From Parcubacteria group bacterium CG11_big_fil_rev_8_21_14_0_20_41_14 (lineage in GTDB: Bacteria > Patescibacteriota > Patescibacteriia > UBA2169): DNA of 8,883 nt. The stretch's first letter is position 1. Each line of letters opens with the position of its first letter. A model generated the notes under the pieces. The model was not told the DNA's origin, did no database searches, and worked only from the letters and a program-made list of their open reading frames with translations. Location of the stretch: assembly GCA_002787075.1 (NCBI GenBank), contig PCVT01000045.1:1-8883 (forward strand), given 5' to 3'. Position numbers and translations under genes: made by a program. Below are positions 1 to 5,300 of this stretch, one piece after another.

Positions 1-214
1 GTGCTTGATTCTCTGCTGTAAGGCAGATAATCTGCGCCTTGTAAATATCAACCATTTCAACGGCCGAAATATTTACAGTTTCTTCTGTGGTATTAACCGC
101 GGCAATTGGCTCTGTTCTTTCAAAGAGTCCAAAAGAGTTGAATCCAAAGAAAAAAATAATAAGTAGGACTATAAAAACTAGTCCTGCGGTGTAATAATTG
201 TTCCATCTGTTCAT
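1..214 (-). CDS. N-terminal fragment of a membrane-anchored protein of unknown function (cut by left window edge)
   Basis: An open frame begins with ATG at 214 and runs off the left edge after 71 codons without a stop. The start is well supported: an AAAGGAAA Shine-Dalgarno sequence (plus positions 221-228) puts AGGA 8 bases before the ATG. Residues 1-8 are short and polar with aromatics (MNRWNNYY). Residues 9-29 are strongly hydrophobic and form one membrane segment or uncleaved signal anchor. The rest (30-71) is acidic and Thr/Val-rich and would lie outside the membrane. The part visible is too short to assign a family. It lies on the same strand as, and downstream of, the Wzz-like gene, but it has its own ribosome-binding site and a possible promoter, so it may be a separate unit. 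I do not recognise the gene; that it is real is fairly secure. Confidence 0.72.
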   Translation of the reverse strand, partial: MNRWNNYYTAGLVFIVLLIIFFFGFNSFGLFERTEPIAAVNTTEETVNISAVEMVDIYKAQIICLTAENQA

Positions 215-239
215 GACGTATTTCCTTTTGTTTGTTGTG

Positions 240-268
240 AAATTATTTATGTGACATTATTTATTCAA
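240..268 (-). promoter_or_regulatory. Possible promoter for the gene starting at 214
   Basis: Read on the minus strand, TTGAAT (263-268) is followed after 17 bases by TAATTT (240-245). Transcription would begin near 233, giving a leader of about 20 bases that contains the AAAGGAAA site. The hexamers are only moderate matches in AT-rich DNA, so this is a candidate. Confidence 0.3.
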
Positions 269-286
269 TTGTGAACGTGCATCTGC

Positions 287-325
287 AAATTTGATGGGCT
301 AATACTTTATTCGCCAATCAAATTT
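287..325. repeat. Inverted repeat (hairpin A) between the Wzz-like gene and the left-edge gene
   Basis: AAATTTGAT (287-295) and ATCAAATTT (317-325) are perfect reverse complements. After one G:A mismatch the stem continues with GGC (297-299) and GCC (313-315), closing a 13-base loop. There is no T-run after the stem on either strand beyond the stem's own TTT, so it is not a classical intrinsic terminator. It could be a weak terminator, an RNA-end stabiliser or a protein-binding site. Confidence 0.55.
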
Positions 326-328
326 ACC

Positions 329-352
329 CGGCTAAGCTATAAGACTTAGCCG
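329..352 (-). repeat. Inverted repeat (hairpin B) overlapping the stop codon of the Wzz-like gene
   Basis: CGGCTAAG (329-336) and CTTAGCCG (345-352) form a perfect 8-bp stem around an 8-base loop. The TAA stop of the Wzz-like gene (346-348) lies inside the stem. Neither side has a poly-T tract (the minus-strand continuation begins GGGTAAATTTG), so intrinsic termination would be weak at best. It sits only 3 bases from hairpin A, and the two may act as a pair marking the 3' end of the upstream transcript. Confidence 0.5.
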
Positions 353-1197
353 ACAATATTTCTCATGTTACCACTAAAATGCGTTCCCGAATTATTATGG
401 CGCTGATAATCTTCATGATAGTCATCCTGCCCACTAACGGGAATTTCCTGCCTGGCAGCCGTTAAATGACTGTAGTCGGGGCGAGTATAAACAGGAATAC
501 TAACCTTAGTTCCCTCTTTAGTCGTAGAGGCACCCTCTTTAACCGTGGAAACATTTTCCTTAATTCTAGCAACACTTTCTTTTTTAACTTTTTTTGCCGG
601 GAAATAATAAACATAACTAAAACTAAATAAAGTCCCTAAAATCAAAGCCGTAATAAAATTTAACAATAAATTAGGTTTAACCGGCCAAGAAGATAGAATC
701 GGTTGATCAATAATTTTTATTTTTAAATTATCACCACTATTCTGATATAGACCATTTTTAGCTATAAGTAGATTATTAACGGCTAGTGATATATTTTTAG
801 CCTGTGTTTGATCGGGGTAATAAATATCTATTTGAATAATACCAGTATCACCAACATTTTGGACGGAAATAGTTTCCTTCCACTTTTTTACCTGGTCCTT
901 ATAATTAGAGCCGAAATAACTCCAGTCTATCCGAGAGTCAGAGCTAGAGAGTAATTCAAAGAAAGAACCGGAATAAGCAGCTTCGGTAAGAAGCGAACCT
1001 AAGTATTGATTAGATTTAGCAAGATTATAAGAGTCTAAGCTAGGGTTATCTTGAATAATAAGTAAACGAGAACTGGAACGATATTTCAAGGCCTGGCTAA
1101 GGCTAACAATAGTAGCTAAAACTACAAATAATAAAACGATAAGAAAAACAATTTTCCCACGTTTTTTTATAATAGCGAAAAAGTTTTTGACTTCCAT
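346..1197 (-). CDS. Wzz/Wzc-type polysaccharide chain-length determinant protein, kinase-less, with a repeat-bearing cytoplasmic tail
   Basis: The 283-residue protein has the topology of polysaccharide co-polymerases: a short cytoplasmic N-terminus, membrane segment 1 at about 15-35, an extracytoplasmic domain (about 37-170), a proline motif just before the second membrane segment (WPVKPN, 171-176), and segment 2 at about 176-199. These proteins regulate chain length or export of surface polysaccharide together with a Wzy/ligase-type enzyme, and such a gene lies nearby (2573-3925). There is no Walker-type tyrosine kinase domain. Instead there is an unusual tail of about 84 residues with four heptads starting Lys-Glu (206, 213, 220, 227), followed by a segment with tyrosines at 237, 242, 260 and 264. 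The start has no close Shine-Dalgarno; AGAAGG is 15 bases away. A strong promoter lies just upstream. Family assignment rests on topology and the proline motif, because the periplasmic domain of this family is poorly conserved. Confidence 0.8.
   Translation of the reverse strand: MEVKNFFAIIKKRGKIVFLIVLLFVVLATIVSLSQALKYRSSSRLLIIQDNPSLDSYNLAKSNQYLGSLLTEAAYSGSFFELLSSSDSRIDWSYFGSNYKDQVKKWKETISVQNVGDTGIIQIDIYYPDQTQAKNISLAVNNLLIAKNGLYQNSGDNLKIKIIDQPILSSWPVKPNLLLNFITALILGTLFSFSYVYYFPAKKVKKESVARIKENVSTVKEGASTTKEGTKVSIPVYTRPDYSHLTAARQEIPVSGQDDYHEDYQRHNNSGTHFSGNMRNIVG
499..582 (-). repeat. Four degenerate 21-bp tandem repeats encoding Lys-Glu heptads
   Basis: Within the Wzz-like gene, residues 206-233 read as four consecutive seven-residue units: KESVARI, KENVSTV, KEGASTT, KEGTKVS. 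The matching DNA is a degenerate 21-base tandem repeat, visible on the plus strand as recurring 'ctctttaa/ttccttaa/tttctttt' blocks at 21-base steps. It lies in the predicted cytoplasmic tail just after membrane segment 2. The repeat is seen directly; any role as a helical or spacer segment is inference. Confidence 0.65.
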
Positions 1198-1233
1198 AAA
1201 ATAATGTTTTTGCCTTCTATTGCTTAACGGTAA

Positions 1234-1262
1234 ATAATAACATTATTTTTTTATATAGTCAA
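1234..1262 (-). promoter_or_regulatory. Sigma70-type promoter for the Wzz-like gene
   Basis: On the minus strand TTGACT (1257-1262) is separated by exactly 17 bases from TATTAT (1234-1239), each one mismatch from consensus. Transcription would start near 1227, about 30 bases before the ATG at 1197. The -35 hexamer lies 8 bases past the end of the upstream glycosyltransferase gene, and there is no terminator between the two genes. The Wzz-like gene can therefore be read both from its own promoter and by read-through. Confidence 0.65.
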
Positions 1263-1270
1263 GAGGTCTG

Positions 1271-2518
1271 CTAATGAAGTTTGTTTTTTACTAATTTTAA
1301 GTAAATATTGACTAAGACTGCTAAGTGTTCACTCTGCTTCAATTTAGCGACGGTCTCTAAAGCTTTACTAATAATATTATTTCTGTCCTCCTGATTCAAG
1401 GAAAATACTGAATTTATTTTTTCTTGAAGTTTATCTTTATTACCCGCTTCAAACAAAAAACCGTTAATCCCGTCTTGAATAATTTCCGTAAAACCACCAA
1501 TTTTACTAGCAATGATTATCTGCCCATATGCCAAGGTTTCTAGAAGGGCGAAGGGCATATTTTCCAACCAACGCGATGGCATCACTACCACTGTTGCCAT
1601 TTTTATCTCTTTAGCTATTTCCTCTTTTGATAAATGTCCTAAAAATTGAAACTGTCCTTGAGAAATTTCTGTCGCATAATTTGTTTTCAATACTGCTTCT
1701 TCCGGGCCAGCTCCAGCCAAATGTAATTTAAAACCATTAGTTTTAGAAACTGCGAGTAAATCATCTACGCCTTTCTCCGGGACAAAACGACCAAAATAGA
1801 GTAGATAGGGTTCTGAGGCTGAGGAAATATCATTATCCGAGACATTTTGAGGGATAACATTTGGCGCCGGATTAATTAAAGTAGTAATTTTATTGATTGG
1901 CCAGCCACTTTTTACCACTAAATCATGCATAAATTGACTCGGAGCAATAGCTAAAGCCAAGCCTTGTTCATAAAAATGAAAAATTTTGTGATGTAGGGTC
2001 ATTTCTAGATAAGCTAGAAAACTATGAGAATAGGAATAAAAACAATTTTTCTTAACACAGTCCCAATAATTTTTATCTATTCCGGCATAACAAATTTCCC
2101 CGTGGTCATAGAGAGTATAATTAGGGGCAATCAATTTATAGTCATGCAGATGCATAACAACCGGAATATTTCTTTTCTTGGCAACCCTTAAAATAGAAGG
2201 AGAAATATGATGATATATATTATGACAATGAATGATGTCGGGTTTAAAATCAGTTAGTAAACGATCAAATTTTCTCGCCGCTTCAAAACTATAAAGCATC
2301 CGTCCGGCCGCTCTTAATTTTTCCCAGACCCCGCCTTCATTAAAACTAACCCGAGAAACAAAATACTTTTCCCAGTCCGATTTCTCGTTCTGAGGATGAT
2401 GCATAGAAAAAACAGCCACCTCGTGACCAAGGTCAACAAGAACTTTTTGTAGCCAAAGAAAATATACTTCCGCCCCACCCCGTCGATAATTAAATTTGTT
2501 GACTTGTAAAATACGCAT
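1271..2518 (-). CDS. GT-B glycosyltransferase, family 4 (GT4), surface polysaccharide assembly
   Basis: At 415 residues the length fits a GT4 retaining glycosyltransferase, which moves a sugar from a nucleotide-sugar donor to a lipid-linked or saccharide acceptor at the cytoplasmic face of the membrane. The N-terminal Rossmann half has GGAE (14-17), PDIIHCHN (93-100) and HLHDYK (133-138). Cysteines at 143, 154 and 159 match the cysteine-containing insert seen in many GT4 enzymes. The C-terminal donor-binding half opens with FGRFVPEKG (242-250) and carries the family's E-x7-E signature (E319 to E327), followed by GGFTEII and a Gly-rich NGFLF segment (351-365). No signal peptide or clear membrane helix is seen. 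The start ATG has no Shine-Dalgarno but follows a plausible promoter by about 30 bases. It is divergent from the ligase-like gene and upstream of the Wzz-like gene on the same strand. The family is secure; donor and acceptor are unknown. Confidence 0.93.
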   Translation of the reverse strand: MRILQVNKFNYRRGGAEVYFLWLQKVLVDLGHEVAVFSMHHPQNEKSDWEKYFVSRVSFNEGGVWEKLRAAGRMLYSFEAARKFDRLLTDFKPDIIHCHNIYHHISPSILRVAKKRNIPVVMHLHDYKLIAPNYTLYDHGEICYAGIDKNYWDCVKKNCFYSYSHSFLAYLEMTLHHKIFHFYEQGLALAIAPSQFMHDLVVKSGWPINKITTLINPAPNVIPQNVSDNDISSASEPYLLYFGRFVPEKGVDDLLAVSKTNGFKLHLAGAGPEEAVLKTNYATEISQGQFQFLGHLSKEEIAKEIKMATVVVMPSRWLENMPFALLETLAYGQIIIASKIGGFTEIIQDGINGFLFEAGNKDKLQEKINSVFSLNQEDRNNIISKALETVAKLKQSEHLAVLVNIYLKLVKNKLH

Positions 2519-2519
2519 T

Positions 2520-2547
2520 TTGACTTTTGGTTTATTACTGTTAAACT
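2520..2547 (+). promoter_or_regulatory. Candidate promoter for the ligase-like gene
   Basis: TTGACT (2520-2525) is followed after 16 bases by TAAACT (2542-2547), with a TGT extension directly before the -10. Transcription would begin about 20 bases before the ATG at 2573. The -10 is a weak match. The promoter directly abuts the start codon of the divergent glycosyltransferase gene. Confidence 0.4.
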
Positions 2548-2549
2548 TT

Positions 2550-2579
2550 ATATAAGCATTATATCAGAGTTTATGTCAA
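2550..2579 (-). promoter_or_regulatory. Candidate promoter(s) for the glycosyltransferase gene, overlapping the ligase-like gene start
   Basis: On the minus strand there is an exact extended -10, TGATATAAT (2558-2566). A perfect -35 hexamer, TTGACA (2574-2579), lies 18 bases before a second -10-like hexamer, TTATAT (2550-2555). Either arrangement starts transcription about 25-35 bases before the ATG at 2518. The TTGACA lies in the first codons of the divergent ligase-like gene, so the two promoters face each other and overlap within 60 bases. Confidence 0.5.
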
Positions 2580-3925
2580 TAAAAAAACCGGAGTTCTTCG
2601 CCCTTATTGCCATTGTTTTAATTGGCCTTTTTCTATTTAGCCTCTTTTTAGCTCCTAGTGCCTTAAGTGTCTTTCTTTTGGCTATAGTTTTAGCAATTTT
2701 AATATTATCCTTCTTTTATCCTCGACTGGCTTTTATTGCTTTAATTGTTTTAAGAACGGCTACAGATTTTTTAACCGCCACCGATATAGTTAAAATCGGT
2801 GACTGGTCTTTAAACTTCACCTCTTTAATGGGCATGACGGTAATTCTATTTGCTCTTCATATATTTTGGCAACAAAAGAAAGAATGGAAACAAATACCTC
2901 TATTAATGAATTGGTTATTATTTTTAGGGCTAGCTTTTATTCTAATTGCTGTTTCTATTAGCCCAGCAACTAGCCTAGTAGAGTTCTTGCGCTGGACGAG
3001 TTTCTTCTCTCTTTTTATTCTTGGTTTTTTTCTGTTTCGGGGCGGACAACAATCTACCGTTCTTATTAAAACAATTATTATCTCCTCTTTTATTCCTATG
3101 GCAACTGCTTTATGGCAGGCTGGTACCGGGCAAGAATTTTTTGATGGTGAACGTTGGCGAGTAGCCGGCACTTTTACTCATCCCAACATGTTGGCTTTTT
3201 ATATGGTTTTTGTCGCTACTTTAGCTATTTTTATATTTTTAACTTTAAGAAAAGATGTAATTCAAAGATATTTTTATCTACTTCTAGCTATTCCACTCAT
3301 CTCAGTTCTGGTATTAACCTATACTCGTGGCGCTTGGTTAGCCTTCTTATTAATTATTTTACTTATTGGTATATTTCGCTTTCGCATTCTTCTCGGTACT
3401 ACCATTATAGTTATCGGCTTATTATATTTGAGTGCTCCCTCTTTCCAGCTAAGAGTAGCTAGTATGGGTAATTTACTAAACACCGGCTCAACCGTCTGGC
3501 GTTTAGATTTATGGCGAGACGCTTGGGGCTATGCTCAAAATAATTTAGTACTAGGGACTGGCCCGGGAACATCACCAATAGTTATTGGTGCTAACCGTCC
3601 AATAAGTTTAGGCTCTACTGAAGCTCATAATGACTATATTAAAGTTATATTAGAAACTGGCTTATTTGGCCTAACTCTTTATCTGGCTCTAATAATTTCT
3701 TTGTTATGGAATTTATGGCGTGGCTGGATAACAGAAAAGTGGCCACGACGGAAATTGCTGTTTTTATTTATGTTTATCTTTTCCCTAGCTTTTTATGCCG
3801 CCAGTATTGGCGACAATATTTTAAAAGATTCTTCCTTACAATGGAGCTTCTGGGCTCTTGTTGGTGCTTTAATGTATAGTTATTCTCAAATTAAAAACGA
3901 TAAGAAAGATATGGTGGTAGAATAA
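2573..3925 (+). CDS. O-antigen ligase / Wzy-like polymerase family integral membrane protein
   Basis: This 450-residue protein is almost wholly hydrophobic, with roughly ten to twelve membrane segments and a larger extracytoplasmic loop at about 289-365. That is the layout of the WaaL/Wzy_C superfamily, which transfers polysaccharide from undecaprenyl diphosphate to an acceptor or polymerises repeat units on the outer membrane face. Family-typical features are RVAGTFTHPN (196-205), TRGAW with R252 after a hydrophobic helix, a GTGPG turn (338-342), and EAHNDY with H352 followed by ETGLFGL (361-367). R252 and H352 sit where the conserved Arg and His of WaaL-type enzymes are expected. The start is the first Met of the frame; only a weak GAG lies 3 bases before it, so translation may be nearly leaderless. 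A strong terminator follows the stop. Ligase versus polymerase, or protein O-glycosylation, cannot be separated by sequence alone. Confidence 0.87.
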   Translation: MSIKKPEFFALIAIVLIGLFLFSLFLAPSALSVFLLAIVLAILILSFFYPRLAFIALIVLRTATDFLTATDIVKIGDWSLNFTSLMGMTVILFALHIFWQQKKEWKQIPLLMNWLLFLGLAFILIAVSISPATSLVEFLRWTSFFSLFILGFFLFRGGQQSTVLIKTIIISSFIPMATALWQAGTGQEFFDGERWRVAGTFTHPNMLAFYMVFVATLAIFIFLTLRKDVIQRYFYLLLAIPLISVLVLTYTRGAWLAFLLIILLIGIFRFRILLGTTIIVIGLLYLSAPSFQLRVASMGNLLNTGSTVWRLDLWRDAWGYAQNNLVLGTGPGTSPIVIGANRPISLGSTEAHNDYIKVILETGLFGLTLYLALIISLLWNLWRGWITEKWPRRKLLFLFMFIFSLAFYAASIGDNILKDSSLQWSFWALVGALMYSYSQIKNDKKDMVVE

Positions 3926-3948
3926 ATCTTTGTTCTGGGTAATAAAAG

Positions 3949-3977
3949 AGCCGTCTTGTTTTAAGACGGCTTTTTTT
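3949..3977. terminator. Strong intrinsic terminator, probably bidirectional, between convergent genes
   Basis: AGCCGTCTT (3949-3957) and AAGACGGCT (3963-3971) form a perfect 9-bp stem with a GTTTT loop. A T-run (3971-3977) follows on the plus strand, 23 bases after the ligase-like stop. On the minus strand the stem is followed by CTTTTATT, a shorter T-tract that could also end the hydrolase transcript arriving from the right. Confidence 0.9.
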
Positions 3978-3988
3978 GTGAAAAAGTT

Positions 3989-5068
3989 TTATTTATCTCT
4001 ATAATCTCCGTTTGTATATATAACCCAAGCTGTTTTATCGCGAGGATTAACATATACTGTGCCATTTTCATAAAGACGAAAAACGATTTCTCTGACTTGT
4101 ATCCTTCTAGCTAAAGCTTGACCTAAATTTAGCTCCCATTTTTTATCATAAGGAGTATTTTTAGAATAACTGAACCAAACATTATCCGCCAACATGCTAG
4201 AACATAATGTAAACCAGTAATTATCTGACCTGGAGTTAAATATGAACGGGCCAGGCATACTGTCCGTTAAAGCCATATTTTCATACCAGGCTTCGTAAAC
4301 CGTATCCTTTTCATTCATAAATATATCAGGATAATTTTCCATGATTGTTCCCGCTTCATGTTTCTTAAACTTATCAGTCGCAGGATTATTGATAATGGTA
4401 AAGTCGCTACCCATGTTTTGACGAACTTGGTCTAGAAAATAGATTAAGCCCGCTGACCATGATTTGTCTATGGAAATGGAATCATCAGCTATACCATCAT
4501 TATTTAAATCAATAAGACCATTATTCTGCCAATAGCGCATCCAAAAGACACCCCCCTTCCACATGTTGTCGCCCGCCATTCCTGTTATACAGGGATTGTT
4601 TTTCAAGACGTTATTAATATAAACATCCGAAAAAAACTCAATGTAGTTCATCTTTTTCCCATTAATTGTAACGGGCTCCAAATCAATGGCGCAATTTAGC
4701 ATTTTTGTGCCAGGCCAAAAAGAAACCATTTTTCCGTTAACATCCCTTAGCCAAAACCCAGGAATTTCTTTTACAAAATTAAAAAGATTAATACTCCAAG
4801 GCTTATCGGGAAAAGCCGGAACAAACATCTCAATCGGATTAGCATAAGCCAATACTTTGATTTTCTTTTGTTCCTGCAACCAATTTAAATTTTCTCGGCC
4901 TGAAGCAGAAAAAAATAAATCGGGGTCAACTACAATATTATTATAGCCAACCGAATTCTCCGCTGTTTGACGACTAAAAGTCGGCAAATAGTGTAACAAC
5001 ACAGTCGTTTGAGCCACGGATACACTACAAACAACGCTCAACAATACGAAAAAAATTAATTTTTTCAT
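3989..5068 (-). CDS. Secreted putative glycoside hydrolase (TIM-barrel-like, resembling hypothetical GH families)
   Basis: This 359-residue protein begins with a classic signal peptide: MKK, a hydrophobic core at 4-13, and a likely cleavage site after VSVA (19), leaving Gln at the mature N-terminus. Cys14 lacks a lipobox, so it is not an obvious lipoprotein. The body resembles uncharacterised TIM-barrel glycosidases (GHL15-like). NIVVDPDLFF (44-53) and KVLAYANP (71-78) look like early barrel strands. An ITGMAGDNMW segment has D167. A calcium-loop-like DLNNDGIADD lies at 187-196, then SDFTIINNP (221-229) and TIMENYPDIF with E234, a candidate catalytic acid. D167 and E234 are my guesses for active-site residues. 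The start has the best Shine-Dalgarno of the window (AGGAAGGA, 5073-5080). It stands alone, with its own promoter and hairpin leader. Leucine codons near the start favour TTG, unlike the TTA-rich neighbours. Specific family and substrate are uncertain. Confidence 0.7.
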   Translation of the reverse strand: MKKLIFFVLLSVVCSVSVAQTTVLLHYLPTFSRQTAENSVGYNNIVVDPDLFFSASGRENLNWLQEQKKIKVLAYANPIEMFVPAFPDKPWSINLFNFVKEIPGFWLRDVNGKMVSFWPGTKMLNCAIDLEPVTINGKKMNYIEFFSDVYINNVLKNNPCITGMAGDNMWKGGVFWMRYWQNNGLIDLNNDGIADDSISIDKSWSAGLIYFLDQVRQNMGSDFTIINNPATDKFKKHEAGTIMENYPDIFMNEKDTVYEAWYENMALTDSMPGPFIFNSRSDNYWFTLCSSMLADNVWFSYSKNTPYDKKWELNLGQALARRIQVREIVFRLYENGTVYVNPRDKTAWVIYTNGDYRDK

Positions 5069-5072
5069 TTTT

Positions 5073-5081
5073 TCCTTCCTT
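5073..5081 (-). promoter_or_regulatory. Strong Shine-Dalgarno site of the hydrolase gene
   Basis: On the minus strand AAGGAAGGA contains two overlapping AGGA cores, the distal one about 8 bases before the ATG at 5068. It fixes the start codon. It is unusual in this window, where most other genes lack a close purine-rich site. Confidence 0.8.
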
Positions 5082-5116
5082 TTATTTATTGATTATTTTA
5101 AAGTTCTATTTTATAA

Positions 5117-5137
5117 GTTTTGTCACCCTGACAAAAC
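5117..5137. repeat. Perfect 9-bp inverted repeat with 3-base spacer in the hydrolase gene leader
   Basis: GTTTTGTCA (5117-5125), CCC (5126-5128) and TGACAAAAC (5129-5137) make a perfect palindrome. On the minus-strand transcript it would form a hairpin with a GGG loop about 17-37 bases after the predicted start of transcription and about 50 bases before the hydrolase ATG. As DNA it has the size and symmetry of a dimeric repressor site. It also overlaps a weaker second promoter (TTGTCA with TAAAAT at 5108-5113, 15-base spacing). Operator and RNA-hairpin readings are both open. Confidence 0.6.
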
Positions 5138-5160
5138 CGTTACTATTTTCATAACTGTTT

Positions 5161-5189
5161 ATAATATCATTTATCTTAGTTTGTGTCAA
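5161..5189 (-). promoter_or_regulatory. Strong sigma70-type promoter for the hydrolase gene
   Basis: On the minus strand a perfect TTGACA (5184-5189) is followed after 17 bases by TATTAT (5161-5166), with a TG extension (TGA, 5167-5169). It is the closest match to consensus in the window. Transcription would start near 5154, giving a leader of about 85 bases that includes the inverted repeat at 5117-5137 and the Shine-Dalgarno site. Confidence 0.7.
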
Positions 5190-5210
5190 ACAGGTGAGAG
5201 CGGGCTATTC

Positions 5211-5231
5211 ATACCGATACATAATACCGAT
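5211..5231. repeat. Direct repeat ATACCGAT x2 just upstream of the propeller gene promoter
   Basis: ATACCGAT occurs at 5211-5218 and again at 5224-5231, 13 bases apart. The second copy ends 5 bases before the -35 hexamer at 5237. The position suits an activator-binding site for the plus-strand promoter. The repeat is seen directly; the role is inference. Confidence 0.4.
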
Positions 5232-5236
5232 GCCCC

Positions 5237-5265
5237 TTGACTTTTTTTAGCTAATTTGTTATTGT
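5237..5265 (+). promoter_or_regulatory. Sigma70-type promoter for the beta-propeller-like gene
   Basis: TTGACT (5237-5242) is followed after 17 bases by TATTGT (5260-5265), with a TG extension (TGT, 5257-5259). Transcription would begin near 5272, about 29 bases before the ATG at 5301. No Shine-Dalgarno is visible in this AT-only leader. Confidence 0.6.
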
Positions 5266-5300
5266 TCTAAGTTAGTTTAAATAAAAAATGTCTAATTATT

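Noticed and set aside
2857..3171. Open frame of 104 codons on the minus strand
   Set aside because: It lies wholly inside the ligase-like gene on the opposite strand, has a low-complexity, Lys/Arg/Ile-rich translation, no ribosome-binding site and no recognisable domain. It is a shadow of the real gene.
3154..3462. Open frame of 102 codons on the plus strand
   Set aside because: It is the +1/+2 frame of the ligase-like gene with a Ser/Tyr/Phe-rich translation expected from out-of-frame hydrophobic codons. No separate start signal.
5160..5165. TATAAT on the plus strand as a promoter for the propeller gene
   Set aside because: The hexamer is perfect but has no -35 partner at 16-18 bases, and it overlaps the far better minus-strand -10. 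The TTGACT-N17-TATTGT element at 5237-5265 is closer to the gene and better formed.
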